A DNA stretch of 18,389 bases from a bacterium (lineage in GTDB: Bacteria; T1Sed10-126): the NCBI GenBank assembly GCA_003557545.1, contig PWOD01000168.1, positions 1-18,389 of the forward strand, read 5' to 3'. Under the pieces are notes generated by a model. The model ran no database searches. It saw nothing but the letters and a program-made list of their open reading frames with translations, and had not been told where the DNA came from. Position 1 is the stretch's first letter. Every line of letters starts with the position of its first letter. The position numbers and the translations under genes were made by a program. Positions 6,464 through 14,567 of this stretch are shown in pieces.

Positions 6464-9400
6464 TCTGGAATTTCTGTATAAAACGTCCGGTATTTACTAC
6501 TGTAATCTTTTTAATTCTGGCTATCTTTGGTATCTATGGATATTCTGATCTACCGGTTCGTAATTTTCCTGATATTGATATACCGGTTGTCAGTGTTGAC
6601 GTTGTCCTGCCGGGGGCAGAGCCGGAGGTTGTGGAGCGGGAGATAATCGATCCGCTGGAGGAGGAAATAAATACAATCGAAGGGCTGGATACGCTGCAAT
6701 CTACCGCCCGCGAACAGGTGGCATCGATTACTGCTGAGTTTAATCTTGAGCGTGATATCGATATTGCCGCCCAGGATGTTCGAGATGCTGTTGAACGTGC
6801 CCGTCGCCGTTTACCCTCTGATGCCGAGGCACCGATTGTCCGTAAACTTGATATGGATGCCATGCCCATCGTCTGGGTCGCCTTCACCGGTGATGAGCGC
6901 TGGGATGAGGTGCGGATGTCCGATTATGTAGATCAATATGTGGTTAATCGACTGGAGCCGCTTCCGGGGGTCGGTCGCGTCATGGTCGGCGGTGATCAGC
7001 AGTATGCCGTGCGGGTGGTTTTAGATCATGAAAAACTTGCAGCTCACAGGGTTACTGTTCAGGACGTTGTGAGCACAATTCAGGCTAATAACGTCGATAT
7101 TCCCTCCGGTCGAATTGAAGGTAAAACACGTGAATTTATGGTTAAGACGCTGGGCCGGTTGGATAGTCCCGAAGCTTTTAACCGGCTGATAGTCGGTCAG
7201 GGTCTGGAGGGCCCGGTCCGGCTGGCTGATGTCGGTGAGGCCCGGGATGGTGTGGAAAGTGATCGCCGGCTCTCCCGCTTTAACCGGCTGCCTGCCCTGG
7301 GGGTGGGAGTCATACAACAGTCCGGTGCCAATACCGTTGAAGTGGCCCAACAGGTTGTCCGGCGGATGGAGGAGATAGGTCCTGACCTTCCGGAGGGTCT
7401 TGACTATCATATCGCCAGCGATCAGTCGGAGTTTATCAGTGAATCGATTCGTGATCTGCAGGTCTCGATACTGCTTGCGACACTGCTGGTTTTTGTTGTC
7501 ATAATGTTTTTCCTCCGCTCTCTCGGGGCCACCTTGATTACTACCGTTGCAATCCCCACCTCGCTGGCCGTGGGTATGGCACTTATCTATGCTTTCGGTT
7601 TCAGTATGAATGTGATTACTCTGCTGGGTTTGATTCTGGTGATTGGGATTGTGGTTGACGATGCCATAGTTATACTGGAAAGCTCCTACCGCCATCTTGA
7701 AGAGGGTAGTTCTCAGAAAGCCTCGGCTCGGGTCGGTACCACCGAGGTTGCTTTTGCTGCCATCGCTAATACCCTGTCCCTCGGTGCTGTCTTTATTCCG
7801 GTAGCTTTTACCCGGGGAATTATCGGTCGGATATTCTTTGAATTTGGGATTACTGTTGCCGTTACCATCTTTGCCTCGACCTTTACAGCCCTGACCCTCA
7901 CTCCGATGCTCTGTTCTCGATTTTTACGTGTTTCTCCCAGCCGGGGATGGGTCTCTCGCTCGATTGATCGGGGTCTGGATCGACTGGGTGATTTTTATAA
8001 CCTGGTTTTGAACTGGAGTTTAAAACATCGGGGTATGGTGGTTTTGCTGGCCGTTGTAGTCCTGGTTAGTGGCATTCTGTTTTTCCTCGGCCTTTCGACT
8101 GAATTTCAGCCGGATATCGACGCTGGTGAGTTTATTCTGTCATTTGAGACAGCCGAGGGTACAACCCTCAGGGAGACCGATCGTTATGTGACACAGATTG
8201 AAGAATATTTAGAAAAGCAGGCTGAAGTGGATAATTTTTTCCTTCTGATCGGGGGGATGGGCGCCGGAGAAGAGGTTAATTCTGGAATGATAATTGTTGG
8301 TCTGGTCGACCGGGCCGATCGGGCCGATCATGAACAGGTGATCATGGACCGGTACAGGAATGATTTAGAGCAGATACCTGGTGGTCAGATATATACTGTC
8401 CAGTTTGGTGGTCCGGGTGGCGGGGAAGCTCCCCTTCAGGCGGTTATTCAGCATGAAGATCTTGAGGAGCTTGATCGGCTGCAGCGAGAGATCACCGATT
8501 GGATGCGGCAACAGCCCGAGTTTGTCGGCGTTGATGCCGATCTGTCGTTGGAAAGACCTCAGGTCGAGGTTCGGTTTGATCGGGATATCGCCGCTCAACA
8601 TGGCATATCAGTTACTGAAATATCTCAGGCACTTCGTTATCTGTTGAGTCAACCTGAGATTGGCGAGGTAGAAATTGGTCAGCAGCGTTATGATTTAATA
8701 AGTGAAATAGCCAGCCGTGGTCGGACCGTCCCGGATCTCCTGGAAGAGATTTATTTGCGGGATAGCGCGGGTGAACTGGTGGCCCTGGCTAATCTGGTTT
8801 AACTGTCAGAGGGTGTTGGTCCCAGTGAAATTGGCCATTATAACCGCCGTCGGGCAGTAATTGTTTCAGCCTCTACTCCTCCCGGTGTGATACTGGGCGA
8901 TGCCAATGCCCTGCTCGAGCGTTATCTAATAGAAAACCTTCCGCCGGATTCTGATTGGGAGATGGCCGGCACGGCTGAACTGATGGCCGAGTCTTTTGGC
9001 TATCTTACCGAGTCTTTGATCCTCGGGATCATCTTTGTCTACCTGGTAATGGCCGCCCAGTTTGAATCATTCCTCTATCCCTTGATAATTTTGATGACTT
9101 TGCCTCTCGCCGCAGTAGGGGCCTTTGGGCTGCTCTATATTTTCGGTATGACCTTCAACGTTTTCACTTTTATTGGGATCATTATGCTGGTGGGTCTGGT
9201 GACTAAAAATGGTATATTGTTGGTTGATTATACGACTGTCATGGAGGGACGTGGACAGGAGCTTTTCGCCGCCGTGGCCGAGGCCGGCCGGGTACGATTT
9301 CGTCCGGTCTTAATGACTGCGGTATCTACCATACTTGGTATGATGCCGATCGCCCTCGGATATGGGGTTGGTGGAGAGGCCCGTGCACCTATGGGCTGGG

Positions 9401-9864
9401 CTGTTGTTGGTGGAATGTTTTCCGCCACCGTGTTAACCCTGCTGGTGATTCCAGTTGTTTATACCTTGTTCAGCCAGCTGGCAAATGTCTGCACGAGAAA
9501 CTGCCACCGGCTTGCTCTGAACGCAGTAGCCCTGCTCAGCTTTATCATGGCTGGTTGGTTCTTTTACGCAGCCATTGTTTATTTTCAAGGTCCGATCGTT
9601 TTTCTGTTAATTATTCTGGCTCTTTCACTGGCTGGATTCTCCCTGCTGCTGTTTTTACACAGCCGGCTTGTAAAACTTTATATGCCATTGTTTGGTCTGC
9701 TGGCTTTGGCTGGACTGCTGCTGTTGATTACCCCCGGAATTTTTAAAGAATTGATCCCTCTGCTGGCTCCGGTGTCCAGTGGGATTTTGTTACTGCTTCT
9801 CGGTGTGGCCGGATTAGGATTTTTAAATCTTCCCTCGATTACTGCAGTTCTGGAGGAAAAATAA
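6460..9864 (+). pseudogene. RND efflux pump, inner-membrane subunit, interrupted by an in-frame TAA
   Basis: A proton-driven RND transporter of the AcrB/HAE1 kind. The first part has 780 residues; TAA at 8800-8802 stops it. The same frame continues through LSEGVGPSEIGHYNRRRAVIV to the stop at 9862-9864, so a single base change accounts for the break. Before the stop: the first helix, porter domain, TM2-6 with the proton-relay pair D400-D401 (VVDDAIVIL), TM7 and most of the second porter loop. After it: the end of the loop, TM8-12 and the relay lysine K916 (VTKNGILLVDY). No ribosome site or good start follows the TAA; the first in-frame GTG (8887) has none. The usual family end falls near residue 1007, but about 127 more residues follow with some four hydrophobic helices. 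The start overlaps the adaptor gene. Non-functional unless the TAA is an error or is read through. Confidence 0.88.
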
Positions 9865-10157
9865 TGAAACTATTACAACTCAGTTTTCGTTTTGAATATC
9901 GTGAGACTATGGAGAATATTTTAGACGGTTACCAGCTGACAGATTATATCTGTTATCCGATGATTGAAGGAAAAGATAGCGATGGTAAACTTCAGGGTTC
10001 CAAGGTGCATCCGGGAAATATGACGGTAATTCAGGCCCAGGTGTCGGAGGAACAGATAGATTCCCTGCTGGACGAGCTTAAGGAGTTTAAGCAGGCCAAA
10101 CCATCCCATGAGCATCTCCAGGCTCTTCTGATTCCACTGGAAAGGCGTCTTAGCTGA
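9864..10157 (+). CDS. PII-like, PG0541-type transporter-associated protein
   Basis: A small soluble protein of 97 residues. It has the PII-like ferredoxin fold pattern: a first strand MKLLQLSFRFEY, a helix, YQLTDYICYPMIEGKDSDG with a flexible loop, GSKVHPGNMTVIQAQV as a central strand pair, EEQIDSLLDELKEF as the second helix, and a final strand LQALLIPLE. This matches small proteins encoded next to RND and CusA-type pumps (PG_0541 family), relatives of nitrogen-signalling PII proteins. It probably forms a trimer that binds a nucleotide or metal and acts on the pump; that role is inferred. GGAGG lies eight bases before the start, and the ATG shares one base with the pump stop, so it was made with the full-length pump. 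The 3' end overlaps the convergent PAP2 gene by eight bases. Confidence 0.75.
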   Translation: MKLLQLSFRFEYRETMENILDGYQLTDYICYPMIEGKDSDGKLQGSKVHPGNMTVIQAQVSEEQIDSLLDELKEFKQAKPSHEHLQALLIPLERRLS

Positions 10158-10740
10158 ACAGTCTCGACACTTTCCGATAGAGCTCTGTCGTACGGATTTT
10201 TTTCCAACCCGCCAGTTCCAGGTAGTAGGCCAGGACAGCACAGGCAGCTCCGACCAGCCAGCCGCTGATTATGTCCAGGGGATAATGGACACCCACCGCC
10301 ACCCGGGACAGGCCAACCAGCACTGTTATAACGGCAATTACCCATCCCCAGTTAGATTTACCACAGCGGAAGAAGACATAGACAAAGACTGCGGTGGCTA
10401 CCGCATGGTTGCTGGGCAGGGAAAAATCTGGTGCTGTAGAAATATAGGGTGAGGCTCCGGTCAGGGGGTTAAACCCTCCGGCAGCGTAGGGGCGTAATCG
10501 CTGGAACAGCTGTTGAAGTAGTTCGCTGAGGGGATAGCTGATTAATTGTCCCAGGGTGATAACAGCCGGCAGCTGCCAGCTATCACGAGTCCGTTGGAAC
10601 AGCCACACAGCCCAGAGAACAGCAAGAAAAATAACAAATCCTTCCTGGCTGTAGTCGGCCACCGTAGTCCAGAAACTGAGGAGAATAGTGGTCGAACCAA
10701 CAGTCATGGTTAGTTGATGAATAGTCTCAGTTGATAACAA
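10150..10740 (-). CDS. PAP2-family membrane phosphatase
   Basis: An integral-membrane lipid phosphatase of the PAP2 superfamily, 196 residues with about five or six hydrophobic helices. Motif 2 PSNH (catalytic-type H112) and motif 3 SR-x5-H-x3-D (S145, R146, nucleophile-type H152, D156) are intact. Motif 1 ends in the expected RP (R83, P84), but the lysine of KX6RP is replaced by Q76. Relatives remove phosphate from undecaprenyl pyrophosphate, phosphatidic acid or phosphatidylglycerophosphate; the substrate here cannot be told. The start is taken as TTG with AAAGGAG ten bases upstream; a later ATG at codon 12 has no ribosome site. The ribosome site overlaps the end of the DHFR gene, three bases away, so the two are coupled. 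Confidence 0.85.
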   Translation of the reverse strand: MLSTETIHQLTMTVGSTTILLSFWTTVADYSQEGFVIFLAVLWAVWLFQRTRDSWQLPAVITLGQLISYPLSELLQQLFQRLRPYAAGGFNPLTGASPYISTAPDFSLPSNHAVATAVFVYVFFRCGKSNWGWVIAVITVLVGLSRVAVGVHYPLDIISGWLVGAACAVLAYYLELAGWKKIRTTELYRKVSRLFS

Positions 10741-10743
10741 TAG

Positions 10744-11232
10744 TTAAAACTCCTTTCGTCTGTACAGGTAGATCTTAAAAGGCCAGGGATTTTCGGCTCC
10801 CTGAGGTTGGGAAATTAATAGTTCCTTATCCCAGGCTTCCGGCTGCAGGTCGGGAAAATAACGGTCTCCGTCAAAACGGTACTGGATAACGGTCAGGTAG
10901 AGTTTTCGGGCGAGCTCGATAAACTGAGAATAAATTGAGGCTCCTCCGGCAACGATTAACTCATCTTCCCCCGGACAGCAGTTCAGGACCTCCTCAATTG
11001 ACCGGCAAACTGTTACTCCCGCCGGCTGATAGTCCGATTGTCGGCTTAATACGATTAATCGCCGGCCATCCAGCTTTTTTGGGAGTGACTGATAGGTTCG
11101 CCGTCCCATGATAACGGTTTTACCCATGGTCAGATTACGAAAAAAGCTGAGGTCGGCCGGGAGATGCCAGGGCATTTTCCCGGCGCGGCCGATGGTTCCC
11201 TGGAGGTCAACTGCGGCTATCATGCTAATCAA
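10744..11232 (-). CDS. folA: Dihydrofolate reductase
   Basis: Reduces dihydrofolate to tetrahydrofolate with NADPH; 162 residues, the normal size. Seen are the Met20-loop segment GRAGKMPWHLPADLSFF with W22 and the catalytic D27, then GKTVIMGRRTYQSLP, IVAGGASIYSQF for NADPH binding, and KLYLTVIQ, which all line up with E. coli numbering when the TTG at 11232 is the start. An ATG four codons later has better spacing to a weak GGCAGG, so the true start may be 11223 (159 residues), which would trim the first beta strand. It lies between a NERD protein gene and a PAP2 gene in a three-gene minus-strand unit. No thymidylate synthase gene, a frequent partner, is nearby. Confidence 0.95.
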   Translation of the reverse strand: MISMIAAVDLQGTIGRAGKMPWHLPADLSFFRNLTMGKTVIMGRRTYQSLPKKLDGRRLIVLSRQSDYQPAGVTVCRSIEEVLNCCPGEDELIVAGGASIYSQFIELARKLYLTVIQYRFDGDRYFPDLQPEAWDKELLISQPQGAENPWPFKIYLYRRKEF

Positions 11233-11255
11233 CCTGCCAGTTGTTTTCGGGCTGC

Positions 11256-12149
11256 TCAGTTTAACCGCAACTTGTCCAGCTCATAATCGTCACTCTGTTT
11301 GACCGCTCTATCCGACGAGCTATCGTTTACCTGTTCGTCGCTGTCCGGCTGCTCCTGGATGCTTTCAGAACTATAGTTTTCTGGCAATTTTAGCCCGAGT
11401 TGATTTAGCAATCGGGCGATATCTTCCCGACTGTATTTTGCTTTATCCAGATATTTTTTAATCTTTTTAGGTATGAACCAGGCAAAGTCGATAGCAGAAC
11501 TATCACCGTCAATCTCCAGCCGATGATTTTTGTTGACCATGGCAATCAGGGAGTGAATATCCTCGCTTTTGAATGGTAGGTCATGTTTGTCGATGAACTG
11601 GCGGAGAATGGTACAGTGGTAGTTATTCTGACTGATGGGGTTGGTTAAACGGTTTTTTTGTTTTTTTCCACCATATTCTTTTGTCTGTACCCAGTATCGA
11701 TCGTCGACCTGGCCGGTCAGCTTACCGCTGTAGGCCTTGGTTTCAATCACAAACAGGCCGGCAGGTGTGATGATTAAATGGTCGATCTGGGTTGATTTGC
11801 CGCAGGGATCAAGTGAAAGATCGTTGATGATAAGACAGTTATCAGGTAGATTTTCCTGAAAGATTTTAGTGGCAAATTTTTCGCCCCGCCGCCCGCTGTC
11901 AAACCGAGCCGCGTCGCTGATATTCTGACGTGATTTTAGCCGGTGGCTGAAGGCCAGAAAGCAAAGAATACCACCTAAAATCAGCCAGCCGGGATGTCCC
12001 CGGTAGAGATAAAAAATTAATCCACCAATCAGCACCAGCCCGCCAATAATCAGTTCCAGCTGGATAACTCGGGTCAATATTGAACTTTCACGTCGCAGTG
12101 ATTGACTTTCCGCTGAGAGGCTGTCCTCTTCAGTTAAAATCAGGGCCAA
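11256..12149 (-). CDS. Membrane-anchored NERD-domain protein
   Basis: A 297-residue protein with two hydrophobic helices near residues 31-49 and 54-71, followed by a NERD (nuclease-related) domain at about 85-195. The putative nuclease residues are E90 (GRRGEKFA), D123 (TQIDHLII) and E136-T-K138 (FVIETKAYSG), the D-(E-x-K) arrangement of the restriction-endonuclease fold. A lysine-rich region and a serine- and acid-rich tail of about 45 residues follow. The family is linked to DNA processing, but its function is poorly known. The TTG start is supported by AAAGGAGGT seven bases upstream. It is first in a minus-strand unit with folA (23-base gap) and the PAP2 gene. Confidence 0.8.
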   Translation of the reverse strand: MALILTEEDSLSAESQSLRRESSILTRVIQLELIIGGLVLIGGLIFYLYRGHPGWLILGGILCFLAFSHRLKSRQNISDAARFDSGRRGEKFATKIFQENLPDNCLIINDLSLDPCGKSTQIDHLIITPAGLFVIETKAYSGKLTGQVDDRYWVQTKEYGGKKQKNRLTNPISQNNYHCTILRQFIDKHDLPFKSEDIHSLIAMVNKNHRLEIDGDSSAIDFAWFIPKKIKKYLDKAKYSREDIARLLNQLGLKLPENYSSESIQEQPDSDEQVNDSSSDRAVKQSDDYELDKLRLN

Positions 12150-12285
12150 TTTAACTACCTCCTTTTGCTGATTAACTCCCCTAATAGAGTATAAATCAAA
12201 CAGTTTAGGAGGGGAAGTCTCAACTGTCTGCTCCCGGGCCCCGTTGTTCGGCTTTCTGCTCGAGGTGGATTTTGCAGGCAGGACT

Positions 12286-12313
12286 ATTTTATCTAAACCG
12301 TTAAACTGGTAAA
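12286..12313 (-). promoter_or_regulatory. Candidate promoter for the NERD-folA-PAP2 unit
   Basis: On the minus strand TTTACC (12313-12308) and TAAAAT (12291-12286) are separated by 16 bases, which would start transcription near 12279 and give a leader of about 130 bases. The AT-rich block could equally serve the plus strand, since TAAAAT also occurs there at 12310-12315. The match is modest. Confidence 0.3.
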
Positions 12314-12320
12314 ATAAATT

Positions 12321-12351
12321 AATTGATCAAGCCGCCCTCGGTTGATTAATT
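12321..12351 (+). promoter_or_regulatory. Inverted repeat in the divergent intergenic region before yqeY
   Basis: AATTGATCAA at 12321-12330 pairs with TTGATTAATT at 12342-12351, ten pairs with one G-U in RNA, across an eleven-base GC-rich loop. It lies between the two divergent transcription units, 37 bases before the yqeY start. It could be an operator or a leader hairpin. The rest of the 239-base gap (12150-12388) shows only AT-rich promoter-like sequence. Confidence 0.4.
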
Positions 12352-12388
12352 GTATGAGTTGAAAACTGTAGATACTGGAGGTGGTTTT

Positions 12389-12835
12389 ATGGAACTGCTC
12401 AAGCGGTTAAATGATGAGTTTAAACAGGCCATGAAACAGCGTGATAAAGTGCGGTCGGATACCCTGAAGATGGTACGATCTGAGTTGAAAAATATTCAGA
12501 TAGAGCGGGGCGAAGAGCTGACTGAAGAAATGGTGATTAAAATTTTAAATCGCCAGGCCAAACGGCGCCGTGAAGCAATACAGCAGTACAGGGAGGGAGG
12601 ACGAACTGAGCTGGCTGAAAAGGAAGCGGCGGAACTTGAGATTATTAAGCAGTATCTTCCCGAACAGCTTGATGAGGATGAGTTGAATCAGCTGATCGAT
12701 CAGGTGATCGAAAAAACTGCTGCAGCTGGACCTGCTGATATGGGTCCGGTTATGGGCCAGGTAATGGCCCTTGTTAAGGGACGTGCCCCCGGCGACAAGG
12801 TAAACCGGATGGTGGCAGAAAAGCTGCGTGAGTAA
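12389..12835 (+). CDS. yqeY: YqeY/GatB-tail domain protein
   Basis: A helical protein of 148 residues matching the YqeY family, which is homologous to the C-terminal tRNA-binding tail of the amidotransferase subunit GatB. Typical segments are MELLKRLNDEFKQAMKQRDK, LKMVRSELKNIQIERG, RQAKRRREAIQQYREGGR, AELEIIKQYLPEQL, DMGPVMGQVMALVKGRAPG and the end VNRMVAEKLRE. The ATG is set by GGAGGT six bases upstream and by family length; an in-frame ATG at 12350 would add 13 non-conserved residues with no ribosome site. The cellular role is not established; a tRNA-related activity is suspected. It leads the yqeY-recA-recX unit, 65 bases before recA. Confidence 0.92.
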   Translation: MELLKRLNDEFKQAMKQRDKVRSDTLKMVRSELKNIQIERGEELTEEMVIKILNRQAKRRREAIQQYREGGRTELAEKEAAELEIIKQYLPEQLDEDELNQLIDQVIEKTAAAGPADMGPVMGQVMALVKGRAPGDKVNRMVAEKLRE

Positions 12836-12900
12836 TGGCTGAGTTTAAGCTGGACAGGCTGGAGAGACTGGAAGGATAATCTGAGTATGGAGGAGATTTT

Positions 12901-13953
12901 ATGGGTGACAAAGAGAAGAAAGAAGAGATACTCTCTGCAACAATAAGTTCTATTGAAAAGGATTATGGCCAGGGTTCAATAATGAAACTGGGGGAGTATC
13001 AGCAGGTTGATGTTCCGGCTATTCCGACGGGAGCCCTCACTCTGGATCTGGCTACCGGTGTTGGTGGAGTGCCCCGGGGTCGGGTGACTGAGATCTATGG
13101 ACCGGAGTCATCGGGAAAAACTACTCTGGCTCTGTCGACTATTGCCGAGGCACAAAGACTTGGCGGTATAGCAGCCTTTGTTGATGTTGAACATGCTCTT
13201 GATCCTGATTATGCCGAGGCGATCGGGGTGAAGGTAGAGGAACTTTATGTTGCCCAGCCTAATACCGGTGAAGAGGCCCTGGAAATCACTGAAAAACTTG
13301 TTAGAAGCGGTACCCTGGATATTGTGGTTATTGACTCTGTCGCCGCCCTGGTGCCCCGAGCGGAGATCGAGGGTGAGATGGGAGATTCTCATATGGGCCT
13401 GCAGGCCCGGTTGATGAGTCAGGCTCTGCGAAAACTCTCCGGAGCAATAAGCAAATCCCGCACCGCCTGTGTATTTTTGAATCAGATCAGGGAGAAGATC
13501 GGTGTGCTATACGGTAATCCGGAAACCACTCCCGGTGGCCGGGCCTTAAAGTTTTATTCCTCCCTTCGTATGGATATTCGTAAACGGGATGTTATTAAGG
13601 ATGGTTCTGAATCACTGGGTATACGTGTGCGAGTTCGTTGTGTGAAAAATAAGGTGGCAGCGCCTTTTCAGCAGGCAATGTTCGATATCATATATGGCGA
13701 AGGAATTTCTACTTCCGGCTGTATCCTCGACTGCGCAATTGAGCAAGAGATAGTGCGTCGCCGGGGAAGCTGGTACAGTTATGGTGATTTACAGCTGGCC
13801 CAGGGTCGGGAAAATTCATTACAGTTTCTCGAGGATAATCCTGAACTGCTGGCTGAGATTGAACAGCAGGTGAAGATTAAGTTGGGAATGATTGACCCGC
13901 CTGAACAGTCTGATCAATCAGCCGATGAGGAGTCTGATGGGGAGGATAATTAA
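12901..13953 (+). CDS. recA: Recombinase RecA
   Basis: The strand-exchange and SOS coprotease filament protein, 350 residues, normal length. Seen: an N-terminal helix with [11 protein letters not shown], Walker A GPESSGKT at 67-74, the segment with catalytic E97 (VDVEHALDP), Walker B-like [36 protein letters not shown] at loop L1, [28 protein letters not shown] covering loop L2, and an acidic tail ending EESDGEDN. Two positions differ from the common form: VDVEHALD instead of [IV]DAEHALD, and QPNTGE instead of QPDTGE. Neither touches the Walker lysine or the catalytic glutamate. A strong GGAGGAG precedes the ATG. No LexA box is visible in the 65 bases upstream, so SOS control, if any, would act from the promoter before yqeY. 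Confidence 0.98.
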   Translation: MGDKEKKEEILSATISSIEKDYGQGSIMKLGEYQQVDVPAIPTGALTLDLATGVGGVPRGRVTEIYGPESSGKTTLALSTIAEAQRLGGIAAFVDVEHALDPDYAEAIGVKVEELYVAQPNTGEEALEITEKLVRSGTLDIVVIDSVAALVPRAEIEGEMGDSHMGLQARLMSQALRKLSGAISKSRTACVFLNQIREKIGVLYGNPETTPGGRALKFYSSLRMDIRKRDVIKDGSESLGIRVRVRCVKNKVAAPFQQAMFDIIYGEGISTSGCILDCAIEQEIVRRRGSWYSYGDLQLAQGRENSLQFLEDNPELLAEIEQQVKIKLGMIDPPEQSDQSADEESDGEDN

Positions 13954-13964
13954 AACCCCGCCCA

Positions 13965-14561
13965 ATGGTTAAAATAAAACGGATATTTAGCAGCCCTGGT
14001 GGTCGGCGGACTATTCTTTTGGATAGTGGAGAAAAGCTGAGCTGGCCGGCCCGTGTTATCACTGAAGCCGGGGTGAATGAGGCTGATAAATATGTTTCCG
14101 GTGAGCTGTTAGATCTGTTGCGGACCACCGCTGTCGAACTGTTCCCCCGGGTGGCGCGGGAATATCTGGGCCGCTATGAACAGAGCGTCCGTCGGTTTCT
14201 GGAGCATTTTACCCGGAAGGGATATCCGGCTGATCTGGTAAGGTCTGAACTGGACTCTCTTCAGCAGGAGGGCTATCTCGATGATCATCGTTATGCCCGG
14301 GAGTTCGTTGAATACCGGTTGCGAAGCTCCTGCCGCGGTAAAAAACTACTGCAGGCTGAACTTCAAAAACGTGGTATAGAGGCTGATCTGGCCCGAGCAG
14401 TTGTCGAGCAGCGGCTGGATCTCTCAACTGAGCTCCGGTTGGCCCGTCGTTATCTGGAAAAAAACAGCCATTTAACCCGGAACAAGCTGGCCCGCCGGTT
14501 GAGCGGTCGGGGCTTTTCAACTGCCGTAGTACGTGATATTTTGGAGGAACAGGGCGATTAA
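13965..14561 (+). CDS. recX: Regulatory protein RecX
   Basis: A small helical protein of 198 residues that caps or disassembles RecA filaments. The three-helix RecX repeats are recognisable: VRRFLEHFTRKGYPADLVRSEL, LQQEGYLDDHRYAREFVEYRLR, GKKLLQAELQKRGIEADLARAVV and the final NKLARRLSGRGFSTAVVRDIL. The first 65 residues form a less conserved N-terminal extension that is common in Firmicutes RecX. It starts 11 bases after recA and has no well-spaced ribosome site (GGGGAGG is about 19 bases away), so translation is probably coupled to recA and low. It ends six bases from the end of the convergent methyltransferase gene, with no terminator hairpin between them. Confidence 0.93.
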   Translation: MVKIKRIFSSPGGRRTILLDSGEKLSWPARVITEAGVNEADKYVSGELLDLLRTTAVELFPRVAREYLGRYEQSVRRFLEHFTRKGYPADLVRSELDSLQQEGYLDDHRYAREFVEYRLRSSCRGKKLLQAELQKRGIEADLARAVVEQRLDLSTELRLARRYLEKNSHLTRNKLARRLSGRGFSTAVVRDILEEQGD

Positions 14562-14567
14562 TCGGGT

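Noticed and set aside
8800-8802. The RND internal stop as a recoded amino-acid codon
   Set aside because: Known bacterial recoding uses TGA (selenocysteine) or TAG (pyrrolysine), not TAA, and no other gene in the window has an internal TAA.
8887-9864. The second half of the RND gene as an independent protein
   Set aside because: The GTG at 8887 has no ribosome site and would start in the middle of the porter domain; the segment lacks the first half of the membrane domain.
12350-12388. Earlier ATG for yqeY at 12350
   Set aside because: It lies at the edge of the inverted repeat, has no ribosome site, and adds 13 residues not seen in the family.
12836-12900. LexA box or separate promoter before recA
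   Set aside because: No GAAC-N4-GTTC and no paired -35/-10 elements are visible in this gap; recA is probably read from the yqeY promoter.
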